This document shows, piece after piece, positions 22,801 to 33,691 of a stretch of 64,000 nt of DNA. Below the pieces are notes generated by a model. That model was given only the letters and a program-made list of their open reading frames with translations, did no database searches and was not told the origin of the DNA. Source of the stretch: Blastomussa wellsi (Eukaryota > Cnidaria > Anthozoa > Scleractinia > Plerogyridae); assembly GCA_947652115.1 (NCBI GenBank), contig OX393562.1, positions 359,587 through 423,586 on the forward strand, read 5' to 3'. The position numbers and the translations under genes are program-made. How positions within the stretch are numbered: position 1 is the first letter of the stretch; every line of letters starts with the position of its first letter.

Positions 22801-25800
22801 TAGAAGAGCTAGTGAATCTGAGTCGGCGCTATATAGGACAACAGTCCAATGAAACCTTTGATTATGTGTATCTTTAACCCAAAGTAAAATAATTTTATTG
22901 TACTCCTTTTTTATCGATTCAGGGTGACGATGACGATGAGTCATTCTTGGAAGGAATCCGGATACGTGATGACGTGCTAATCACAGGAAGAATCAACATG
23001 TAAGGCGATGCCCGTAAAATTTGTCCTCTGTGGCTTCATGATGGATTTTGTTGGCACAATCCCCGATTCCGTCTATGAGACTTGCGCGTAAGGAATGCTG
23101 GAAGATGTATTCATCACACATACAATATCTTCGACAATTTGAGAATGATTCACAGCGCGCGCGACTCATAGAAGGAATCGGCCATTAATTGTCATTCTCT
23201 CTCCTGTAGCTGTGATCTTGCTGGAAGTGAAAGAATTAAAAAGTCCGGAGTCGAGGGGGAGCGACTATCAGAGTTACAACACGTTAATCTGTCCCTTTTA
23301 GAACTGGGGTAGGTTCATCTTGCTTTATTTTTGTGTTATTTGTTTGTTTGTTTTCCAGAGGTTATTTCTGCATTTCTGTACCAGGAACCTATGCTTTTTT
23401 TCAGCTGAACTGGTCCGATTTATTGTGTTGTGTTCTCGCACTATTGATGTCTTAACACACATGTTGCAATGATGATGTTCTTTGTTTTACTGTCATACTT
23501 CTCTTTGTCCACCCTGGAGTCGACACTCATGGAAACAGACAAAATGTTGGGTGTAACTCGCAATGGGTTAACATCCTATCCAGGGGGGAGAAAAAGATAT
23601 CTAGCCGCTGGACTGGAATGGGCTTTATATACGCTCAATAATTGATTCCATGAATTGCTCTGACATTGGTCTGTATTATCTAGGCCAAGCATTGAACTTT
23701 CTTCTTTTTGTCCACAGTAACACAATTCACGCACTGTCTGAAGGCAAAAGAACTCACATTCCTTACAGAAACTCACCCCTGACTCGCCTGTTGCAAGATA
23801 GTCTCGGTGGAAACTGTAAAACAAGTTTTGTGGTGAGGCTCCTAATTTGATAAGAAACTAAGAGGAGGGAATGTCCCTTCTGAAGACAAGCTTGTATGAC
23901 CTCTTTCAACTGTTTCTGTGAGCACTCGTTAAAGATCTCGCTGTCTCTAGATTCAAGTCGAACTTTGGTCTTATTGTCGGTCCATTACTCTCCTAATCAA
24001 CTAAAGTCCGAGTACAGGTTCCCTATTAATCTTGTTTAAATTAAAAGAGATAATCGTGTTCAGTTTCTGATTGTTGTTCATCTGCTTATTATAAGCGCTG
24101 TGATTTCAAGTTTCCTTTCGAGTTTACTATAACCACGTCACGCACCTGACGTAGCAAAGTCAATCCACGTGCATTGATTTGCTATATACGCACTTGGAAA
24201 ATTGAACAGCATTTGAGAACCTTGAGTGCAACAAGGCTAGCCATAGAAATACCAGAGGTGCGTGTTACCTGAGTGACGAAGTTGTTTCCTTTGTAATAGA
24301 TGTGCATTTCGCCGTTGCTAAGAGACGTTACCGAGACTCGATGTACGCTGGACTTTGGTCTGCGGGCGCTCAAGATAACCACCACGGCATATGTAAATGT
24401 TGAGGTAAGTTCTACAGGTTTATAAAACATGGTGGAGTGCCCGACCCGCCGGATTATCGGTTTAAAGAAAAAAATACAGATAAACTAACAAACGAACAGT
24501 GCGGTTGTTTGCCCCCAAAGGCACTTCTGAAATTTAACCCGAAAAAGGCCATTTGATGACGCAACTCTACAGAGATCCGTGTAGCGTATCTGATTGGTTG
24601 TTACTTGTGCGCGAAAAAACAACCAATCAGGGGCACCGCACGGACTTTCGCAGAGCTACGTCATCAGCAAGAGCTTGTAAGGAATCTTATGCTCCGATTT
24701 TGCTTCTTTTCGCGTTTGTCCGAGAGTTCGTTAGGTTCACGTCTTTTTCCAAAAGCGGTACAATTATTCAGCAAAAAATGAAAAGAGAGTCATCATAATA
24801 TATAATTTTCTTTTCCAGCACGACATGTCCTGTAACAATGAATGCTTAAAGTGTCGGGAAGCGTTGCGTAGCAGGCTTTAAAATCAATTACTGTTGATTC
24901 GTTTCTTTTCTTGGCACGCCATTTACGCGAGGCGGTTTTGGCGGTTATTTGAATTTTTTATTTTCTAAACCGCATGATTTGTCTCAAGCGGAGTGTATGA
25001 ACTTATTTTCAAGACTTGCTTCAAGTGACTGGTTAATCAATTTCATCTTGTTATTCGCCAATAATTCGGTTGGTTTGCTTTCAGTTTACCAGTGTTTGTG
25101 TTATCATTTTAGGTAGTTCAATATATTTACAGTACCATATACTGACGTAATTTTGGGATGAATGTGCGTGTAGATTACTTTTACATGTATTTGCGGAAAC
25201 AAAACATGGAGTAATTCAGTTTTTTTGAGTTTTTTGTTTACCCTATCTTTTAAGGTGGCGGGTTTTACGCCGTGAAATTTTTCTGATTTGCAAGTATAAT
25301 TCCGCTAATACCGGCTTTCTCTTTAGTTTTTGATTTAATTCTAATTTGAATGCGCTCGGAAGCAAATGGCTATTAGTTTCATCATATGTCACAAACATCC
25401 TGTCAAATTCGCGTGCTTTCAAAACAATATCTTTGTGCGGCTAGCCGGTTAGAGGAGATCTCTTTTCCACGCACTGCGATAAAATTTAAGTGCTTTCTCA
25501 ACTGTCATAAGGGATTATAAAACGTCTGCAATTTAACTGTTTTTCCGATGTTAGGTTGACTACGTAAAGCTTTCGGAAGATTTAAGGAAAAGGATTGAAA
25601 TCCAAGGTAAGTTTATACTTTTATGTTCCTTGATTTGACAAAAACGTTTCAGAATTTTATGTAAGGCTTTTTCTTTCCAGCTTCGCAAAGTCTGAGTGAT
25701 TTCCCCTGTAGCTTTTAAACTTGAAAGAAGATTTAGAATTTCGAGCGTATTTTTTTAAAAGCTAAATTGTTAAGAAAGTTTGACTCGTCAATGAGGGAAT

Positions 25801-28800
25801 GATTCCAACTTCATTGGCGTGGTAGTCGGGTTTAAATTTTGTCTTGTTTCATTTGTACGATGTTCATAAGTGGTTACTTAAATTTGCAAGTAATTAATTG
25901 TGCGCTGCAAACGTGAAAAATTCTGTTCCTTGCCCGTAGCAGATAGCTGCCTAAAGATCTATTTCAAATATTGCAAACGTAAAAATATATAGTTTTAAAC
26001 CACATGTACACAAATAACGAAATGCCTGTGTTTGATTGAGTGAATATCACTTCTTATATTTCATGGTTTCATTCTAATTTCTACATTCAGAATGCGTTAA
26101 TTGTTGTGTTTACAACTGATGGTGTATGCGAGCGAGAAGTTTGTAAACATATCATACGTATTGTTTAAATAATTAGGCCCAAATGTGGATATATTTTTTC
26201 GAGATGCTATTTTCTTGTTTTTTTTTTGCGACGCGAAGGCTTGCTTTTAGGCTATAGGCTATAGTTAGAGGAGTATAAATATATTCAAATTGCATTTTGA
26301 AAGTTTACGAATTTTTGACAGGTTGCTTGTATTAATCAAGTTGATAGATTTCTGTTTATAAATAAAACCAACCTTCCGTACACTAAAAGCATAGTTAATC
26401 TTACAAGAATATCATTTATTGTCGTTTAAAGCGGCGCTTTAAAAGTTATTTTCTTATCTCATTTTATGATACGTGGAATAAAAGAACTTTTAAAGTTAGA
26501 AAAATATTAGTTTTTTGAGAAACCAAACAAAAACAAACTCTTCACAATTTGTCAATCATTTCGACATATGGGGCTTGCTTTGCAATTAGCGTGGGTAAGA
26601 TTTAAGAAGTGTCTTTCGCCGGCGAGATATCGAGGAAACAATTACCGCATTTTTTCCTATGAATTGGTTTTTATTGCTCCTTAACATTGCGCTTTTCCCG
26701 CGCGCAATTTTCAAAAACATATGGCATTTTTTCCTTTATAGAGTGTGTAAAGTTAATCACAGATTGTTACTGAGCGAACCCAGGGCAGTTTTGCTTTCGC
26801 TTTTAACAACTTTTTAGTCATAAAATCGCGTGGGACAATTAACGTGTCGTAAGGCGCCCACATCACCAGTTTAGATGCTTGTAAGGTTCTGTCTTTGACG
26901 TTGTAAAGCTTATGTGCAGTACATGATACATCTAGCGCTGTTAAATCGAGTTTTCTGATTGGCTTAGGTTTCCTAGAAGACGTGTTTTGATTGGTTGCCT
27001 GGTTGTTTTGGTTTAAGTATAGCAGGTGGTCATATAAGCGGCGATCCTTTCAGGATAAACAATGAGATCATTTCTGAGCAATATTCGTCTTTGCGGTTAG
27101 GCGAGCAAAATTGATATGAATTTGCGCGAGCCAATGAGACGATCGGACAACATCTTGTCAACAAAACGCCACGACATCTTCAGTGGATTCGCATCATATT
27201 TTGAAAAGTGTCGCTGTCATGTATCTTGCACTTCGGATGGGGAACATTATATGAAAACACATTTTTGGACGAGGGAGCATTCGTAAACAACACTGTGCGT
27301 TTTCTCGCCGTCTACAAGTGAATCGTATATATACTGCACATACATCGCAAGCAATTTGACATATTGTTGTATTCACATATGACTTGCTGTGAATTCACCA
27401 AAAGTAAAACTATATTGAGTTTTATCATCGCACGCTTAGAAAGAAGCATCGTTCCTCCGTCGTAAACCGCTTGCCAAAGCAACTGGCTGGAAAATGAATT
27501 TAATTGAAAAATTACTTCGAAAATCTCCGCGGAAATCGAATGGAGGTACGTACAAATTTCTACGGACGAATCGCCGTGAATATTTAATTAAACCAGCTGA
27601 TGTCTTTGCACTGCTGATATTGGTGTTAGTATTTTCGAAGACCTCTTTTCTGATCTCATTTTTTTATTTTTCTTGTTTCAGAATTGGAGATCAAAGCGCA
27701 GAAGGACAACTTTGAGAAACAAAGCTACTCCATCAAGTCGGATGCAGACATCAAATTAGCCGAAGTGCAGGCTCTTCTGGAAGCAGAACGGGATCGCTAT
27801 AAGATCGAGGTATTGTGAGCTTGGGTGCTTTATAAATTAATAGAAGCGGCATTAAAAGAGAAGAAAGAGCTTCTGGAACCTTATATAAAATTTCGAGATT
27901 TCCCCAAGACAAAACAGAGGTTTACGCTGCAAATAAAAGGAAGCAATATTGCAATACCAGGAAAAAAGATGTTAAGTTCGCGGAACTCGAATTAATACTG
28001 GCGCAAACCGGACCAAAGAAACGAACTATGGGCATTTAGTTTCAATCTTTCAAAGTACATCACGCAAAAAACAAATTCACGGTTTTTTTGTTAATTTTTT
28101 TTCTTAAAAAAATTAAAATGTCTTCCATTTTGTCACCTGGAAATATATCGCGGAACGTAATAGGCAGGTTTAGCTGCTATTCTCTCGAGTACCAAACTAA
28201 ATTTTAACTCCATCCAATTAAAACAGTAGTTTTCTCTTGATTTCAGTTTCGCAAATTTCGACATTTGATCACTTTTTTGTATTACTCTTTTTCTAAAAAA
28301 TCTCCTGGAGTTCCTTTTTATGTGATCGGTTCCTTCCCCGCTGAACAGTTTGTTTTCGAGCCAAATATATTGCTATTTATATCTAGCATTTGCCTCCAAG
28401 CATGCAGATGGCGTTGAAATGGATCATGAATTTGCATGTTTCTCTTTCCCCGCCAAAGCGAACGTGAAAACAAGTTATGTCCAGTTTGCTGAAAAATCCG
28501 CTCGAAACATTTTGTATTACGTACGCGGTGAAAAAATGAAACGTGCTTGTTTTAGCAACGAGAAATGTTTTCATAACAAAGTGGAATATGTTTGCAATAG
28601 TCAGATCAAAAGGTTGAAATTCAGTTCAAACATATCTGTAGTTTTACTGACTTAAATTAGAGTGACGGTTTTTTGCTGTAAACATTGAGAGTTTTGATCC
28701 ATTAAAGCAATTTAGTAAACACTGACTTTAAATATTTTTTTTTTCTATTTTGCAATCAAAAGTGTGCAAGGGAAATTCTTTACTCCGAGAATTTTTTCAC

Positions 28801-31800
28801 CGTTTTTTCACCAACATTTTTAAATTTGAATTTTGTCTTGAAAGCCACCCTGAAATAGATTGCACGTTGACGACTGGACGTCGCAGTGTAAATTCCAATA
28901 ATTATTTTAACTGCGTTCTCTTTTCTTCCCTCCTGTGGTGTCGTACAAATTCTGCCTTTTTCGTCGCCATATTACAAAAATATATTTTATGCTGTATGCT
29001 ACAGTCGGTCTTCTTTATATTCCTTAATTAAACAATCGCACCACAAAAAAACCTGAATCCTTTATCCATCAAATTATTGCGCTAAAACTAATGAATAATT
29101 TTTAATTTTCGTCAAGTGTTTAATGGATTTTTTGGCATTGCAATGCTAAGGTTTCATTTAAATTAGCTGCCAATCCATTTCAACGAAAACTGATCATAAA
29201 AGGCGCTTGCGTGTATTTTTTAAGGCTATATTGCTTTAAATATCACTTTTCAAGTATTGTATTGTCCCGCTGGTTCAATGACATGTATTTTTTTTCGAGA
29301 TGAAAAGAAAATCGTTCGGAATGCACTCTACTGTGTTAATCTCAAATACAAATACAGACATGATAGAAACCAAAATTTTAAATCGCTATGAGAGAGAGAA
29401 AAAGCGAATTACATCTTACCATTGATTGACATTACCCATTTCAACAAAACTGAAAGCTAGTCTGCTGCAACTTTTTAGGTCAGAGAATTTTACTTTATTG
29501 TGCATAAACTATGTAACAAGTTTTCACTTAAACGAGACGTTCCACTATAAAAGGGATAGCTCCTCACACATCTCGCACCTTTCGGGCATGAAATGCAAAT
29601 TTGTACTCTTTCATTCATCACATGTTGAAGAGTCAAGCGTCCTGCAAACTAAACACGCTTCAAAATATCATAAAACTAAAAAAATAAACTGGAAAAAAAA
29701 AATAAGATATGGCTTGCTAATGTTTTACACAACATTCTTAGCAAAAATGAAACGCATTTTTCCAGTAACTTCCTTTAAGAATACGTGGGTTGTTTGTCGT
29801 GTGTTTACATTTTGATGGTTGATTGACAACTGAGCGTGAGAATGGCCAGGCTAGGCCCCTTTTATACCGGAACTTCTTGTTTAAGAAAAACAATTTTACA
29901 TATTTTATGGTCACGCGATCAACCAGGGCGAGGGAAGTTTGCACGGCCAAAATGCGAGAACGCTGCCCATGCCGAATAGGCTTAGCAATAGGACGTAGAA
30001 ACATGTTAGTTGCAAGCAAAACGGTTCCCTGGTTTCTTTCTTATGTTTTAATCCTGAGTTTTCGTTCTGTGTCTTTAGATTCAAAATCTTAAACAGGAGA
30101 AGGAGAATCTTGCAAAGACGCTCTTTGACGAACAATCTCAGAGGCGTGTTCTGGAAGGGATGCACAATGCCTCGCTAGAGGCAGCGGTGCTTATAGAAAG
30201 ACAGAGAATCCTCAGCAGCGAAGAGAGAGAGAAAAGAAAACTAAAGAGCGCTCTGGACGAGGAAAAAAGACGATCGTGGACGATAGAACAACGCACGAAA
30301 GAAGAATACGAGAGAGCGCTTGAGGACGAAAAAAAACGCGCCAAGCTGTTAAAACAGCTCGAACGCGAGAGACTTGAGAAATCGCTGGAGGAGGAAAAAC
30401 GACGAATCAGCGAGTTAGAAGAACGTTTGGTGAAATCTCCGAGCCACGAGAGATACACGCAAACAATAAACATGTTCGACGAACCGGACTTTCCTCGCAT
30501 GCCTCCAGGAACTAACCAAACGGAGACATTGTACAATGTTTTACTCGCCGAGATAATGTCGCTACAGCTGTTGTACCAAATGCAGGATCTGTCCCAGGCC
30601 TGCAGCGGCGCGGACGATCTGCGTTCACGTGACAGCGGCTGCGCAGACTACGAGGATGACGTCATTCGCTCTGTGAGCTCCAGCGTTTTGGAAAAAGGAG
30701 GACTATTGTTGAATAATTTACGAGGCCGGCAGCGAGGCGATAGTCGGTTTTCTTTAACGAGTACCGATTCATTACGAGAGTTGTATCTACTTCACTTTCC
30801 TCCGTCGCCGAAGCTTTCTCGCGAATCGCGAAAACCTGGTTCGGTTCCGATGATAGCTTTAAAGAGCTCGTTTTTAGAGCTTCATTCCGATTCAAAGAAG
30901 AGCTTCTCGTCGGATTCCGAAGAGCCCCGAGGGCAGGACGGAACGTCAAGCTCAAGCATGGAGTCCTTCCTGGAGGATGAACCGCTGAGCCCGCGTTGCC
31001 GGAATCGACCTAGCGACAGCGGCTGCAGTAGTCAGCACAGCGACTCAGACCACTCCCCTGGGGTAAATACACGGAACCAACCAATCGACATCGTAGGTCG
31101 CGCACGAGCCCAGAGTAACCCCGTCAAGCGGTCCAACACGAACTCATACGTACCGTTAGCCGAAGAAGAAGATGAAGACTTTGATCTAATCGTGTCAGAT
31201 GAGATTCAGTCGGTGAAGAAGAAAGTGGTACATTTGGCGAATGATCTATGCCGGTTAAAGACGGAGCTGGATTCCGAGACGATCAACTTCTTCTCCGAGG
31301 TGTTTAGAGTGGAAGTGCCATTTCTACGCGAGGGAGGTATGCATAAAACAATCTAGTAAAGCTCCTCACTTGACAAAGAGATCGAAAAAGAGAATGTATG
31401 GGGTAGGGGGTAGGGGGAGTTGGGTGGGCTGGTGTGTTTTAAAACAGAGTAACCCAGTAATGAGCGACACAAAAAACGAGCCAGTTTTGTACTGTTTCAC
31501 AGCCTTCATTTCTCAACGGCCACTAACTTATTTCAAGTCGTGTTATTCACAAATTTTCTGTTTAAATGTTTTCCTACGTAAATTATTTCAGAGTCTCCGC
31601 GTGTCATGAGGCGTTTGTTTGAAGGCGTCAAAGAAAACCTTCTGAAGAGAATATGCGCTGGTAAGTTGCATAAACAAATGGATTGGGTCGATTTTTCGAA
31701 AAGTGAGTGAATTCCTTGAAGCAGTAAACGGCCTTATACGCGTAGCTTCATTGCCCTTTATAGAAACACGGAGGGAGGTGCAATTCTTTCCCTCCAGTCA

Positions 31801-33691
31801 ACGAACGCAGACATCATAGTGACGTCATTGACCTCGATCCGTCTGAGAATCAGACTATTTTTGTACCAAACTCTCGTGTTCGTTTGGGTTATCCACTTTC
31901 TTTAAATTTCTTTGTTAAAGTTTTTAAGCTGCATTTCACTGGTTCCGGAACTCTACACATTCCGCGCCCTTCCATTTTTGTGTGAAATGTTTTGCACTTA
32001 GCTATAAAACTAAGGCAAAAGACAAATCGTAAGATGACTGAAAATCAGCTAACTGAACGACGATCAATCTTTTCTTATCTGATCGAAAATAACAACAACG
32101 CTGGAATGCAGAAGCTGATATTGCGCATTGTACTGGCTAAATAGATTGCTGAGATCGATAAGTGTAATGTTGGACGTTGTAGGTCATAGCAATCCAACTG
32201 ATGAAGACGATGAAGACCTCACTCCACCCCTGCTAGAAGAAGCAGTCAACCTGTTACTGGTGAATAAGACTGTGATGAGCTGCATTCTTGTTTTACAAAA
32301 CCGAAAAGACACGGAAAAGGGCCAAGAATCAACAAGGACGGAACTACCAACAGTTATTCACGTGCCGAGAAAGGTATGTTCCTGTCTTGTAACAAAGAAC
32401 TTCATTGATGTACGAGATAGAGCCGTGCCTCGCCTTCCGGCCACTTCCACAATACGGATACCTCTATATTACGAACAGCTCACTTGGTCTCAGGGAATAA
32501 ACAATTTCAATTCTTGTCCCCGCTTCGATTTGTCTTGTAACTTGCTGCGGTGCAAGCAAATTTTGCAGTTATAAAGATAAGTTGAGTTGAGAATTCATAT
32601 AACATCTGTTACTACCGGGACCTTGAGAGGCGCGGTGGCCTAATGGTGAGTTCGCCGGACTCCGGATCGGGCGGTCATACTTCACCATACGTGTACGACT
32701 TAACGAGAACAATCTTTTCTTATTTTATTTTTTCTCTTTTTCCACAGGTTGATCAAGAAACACAAACAGATCCTGAGCCAACAAGAACACTGAGAAGAAG
32801 AATTCGAAAAGGTTAATGCGTAAACATATTTCTGTCGTGCCAAAAATATCTGTATACTGTAATCACTACAAACAAAATACGCTACGCCTTCAAAATCACT
32901 GATTGGTCAGAAACCGTTATAATTACGTGGATAGAAAACGATGAGCATTTTGTTGTGGGACACACGAGATAGTTTGTAAAAACTGGAAACAACTTGGAAT
33001 TCAAAATGCGCCACGATGAATTGATTAACGCTTTTTGTCGTTCCAAGCTTTCACTTGTGATATGTAGTCAGGCAAATACCATTTGTTATTGATCACTATA
33101 ATGTTATTTCTTTAGATGCTGGAATGGTAACAGACCCGCCAGTCAAGATACAGCTCAGTGATAAAGAATGTCAAACGAGTACAGAGAGCATTCCAGACAG
33201 GTAGATTGACGGATCTTAGCTCGAGCTCTTTAATGACATGGCAAAATGAAGCTTTTCTTCATTCGATCGAATCTGGTTAAATAATATTTTAAAGTCAATC
33301 AATCAATTTCTTTGTACAAATCTTGTTCTCTATCCTTTTCCTCAGAGTATCGGAGTTGCAATCCGTACCACTGGAGGATCTTGAGTCCTATTCTAACCTG
33401 GATCAAGCATCACATGGCAGCATTCCTCTTCATTCACGTGACCCAGACGGCGCCTCCAGAGAAGAATATCCAGCGGTTTCCGAAGAGAACCACTATGACG
33501 TAGAAGGAAGGGACGATGGGGTGTTCTCATCAGGCGAGGACAATGATTCGATTGACGCCAGAGGAAAGAAAAGAAAGCGACAGAGGAATCTATTGGCGTG
33601 CTTAAGTCCAGTGAGGTTGTCTTTTAGAAGGAAATCTGAAAGAGCGAATCAATCAAAAACCGACACCACCAAATTGGTGAAAGAAATATAA
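13022..33691 (+). CDS. N-terminal-motor kinesin with large motor insertion
   Basis: 22 exons: 13022-13058, 13341-13438, 15297-15371, 16051-16138, 17160-17257, 18124-18223, 18999-19122, 20066-20136, 21532-21947, 22508-22552, 22923-22999, 23210-23308, 23718-23832, 24300-24404, 25555-25606, 27682-27809, 30079-31336, 31592-31660, 32183-32373, 32748-32811, 33116-33200, 33346-33691. Sum 3741 nt, 1246 residues, all phases consistent. The motor (about 13-510) has [11 protein letters not shown]-loop GQTGTGKT (95-102), switch I NRLSSRSH (202-209), switch II DLAGSE (412-417) and [17 protein letters not shown]. Switch I and II lie 203 residues apart instead of roughly 30, owing to a Ser/Pro/Arg-rich then acidic insertion (about 223-402) after strand VCQITVER. 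The neck VNVEVDYVKL recalls ARK/KIN-U kinesins, though no armadillo repeats are seen. A Lys/Glu coiled coil (about 530-695) precedes a Ser/Asp-rich tail and basic KKRKRQR (1206-1212). ATP-driven microtubule motor; class unassigned. Confidence 0.93.
16190..16395 (+). mobile_element. tRNA-type SINE (family A)
   Basis: Pol III A box (tggcctaatgg, 16204-16214) and degenerate B box (gggtttgagcc, 16246-16256) are followed by a conserved body: gcactgtgttgtgttctcgg, then gacactttactctcacagtg and acgggtaccgg. The same body is at 59137-59411. It lies in kinesin intron 4. The body is similar to the widely shared eumetazoan SINE core domains, but that link is from memory. Confidence 0.8.
16589..16894 (+). 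mobile_element. tRNA-type SINE (family B) with (ATT)n tail
   Basis: A box tggcctagtgg (16598-16608) and perfect B box ggttcgagtcc (16641-16651). The head looks like a tRNA with a TGT anticodon loop (cttgtaa), but the acceptor stem does not pair, so it is not a working tRNA. The body differs from family A and ends aaataaagttattatt..., a tail of about 45 bp of att. Kinesin intron 4. Confidence 0.8.
16892..17020. repeat. Palindromic MITE-like element
   Basis: The left arm (ttttaaaattcagcctaaaa, then caatagacctgagaacgatg and the stretch to gggaataaac, 16892-16946) recurs inverted at 16962-17020 with a few differences. It starts exactly at the end of the SINE (ATT)n tail. Third repeat in kinesin intron 4. 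Confidence 0.7.
17347..17985. mobile_element. TTAA-flanked TIR element (piggyBac-type MITE, possibly composite)
   Basis: ggcggtggcaaacgagg (17351-17367) is mirrored by cctcgtttgccactgcc (17965-17981), one mismatch. Both sides are bounded by TTAA (17347-17350 and 17982-17985), the target of piggyBac elements. A further internal copy of the 5' end begins at about 17768 and shares ttgttgcggacacaaatgtt with the first, so two elements may be nested or fused. The middle has C-rich simple sequence near 17528-17570. Kinesin intron 5. Confidence 0.7.
18281..18322 (+). repeat. Truncated tRNA-like SINE head
   Basis: gtagccgagtggtttaaggc resembles the 5' half of a Leu or Ser tRNA with an A box, then breaks off before any B box. 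Kinesin intron 6. Confidence 0.45.
18711..18745 (+). repeat. Dispersed repeat, partner of 58526-58560
   Basis: ggtctgtaatgggacaacaa followed by an accgca word matches ggtctgtaatgggaaaacca near 58527. Each is preceded by a ctctagaga word at some distance (about 18610 and 58505). Probably ends of the same short element. Confidence 0.4.
23500..23640 (+). mobile_element. Degenerate 3' part of SINE family A
   Basis: gtgtaactcgcaatgggtta, acatcctatccaggggggag and atatctagccgct run parallel to the 3' half of the SINE at 59277-59340. The 5' half with Pol III boxes is missing. Kinesin intron 12. Confidence 0.45.
24554..24666. repeat. 113-bp palindrome (foldback MITE)
   Basis: Arms of about 48 bp: tgatgacgcaactctacaga... 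at the left and its imperfect inverted copy ending agctacgtcatca at the right. Both contain the ctgattggttgtt block next to a short loop (acttgtgcgcgaaaa). Kinesin intron 14. Confidence 0.75.
25607..27681. other. Large kinesin intron without recognised features
   Basis: AT-rich. It lies between the neck exon and the first coiled-coil exon. No repeat pair, RNA gene or exon was noticed. Confidence 0.5.
27810..30078. other. Large kinesin intron without recognised features
   Basis: AT-rich. The open frames at 28350-28655, 28750-29031 and 29426-29815 have no domain, low complexity and no splice partners, so they are not called. Confidence 0.5.
32624..32676 (+). repeat. Truncated SINE head (family A type)
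   Basis: gaggcgcggtggcctaatgg, then ccggactccggatcgggcgg, matches the 5' heads at 16195-16240 and 59138. It stops before the B box. Kinesin intron 19. Confidence 0.55.

Noticed and set aside
29426..29815. 129-residue open frame in a kinesin intron
   Set aside because: AT-rich, no domain, no splice-compatible neighbours.
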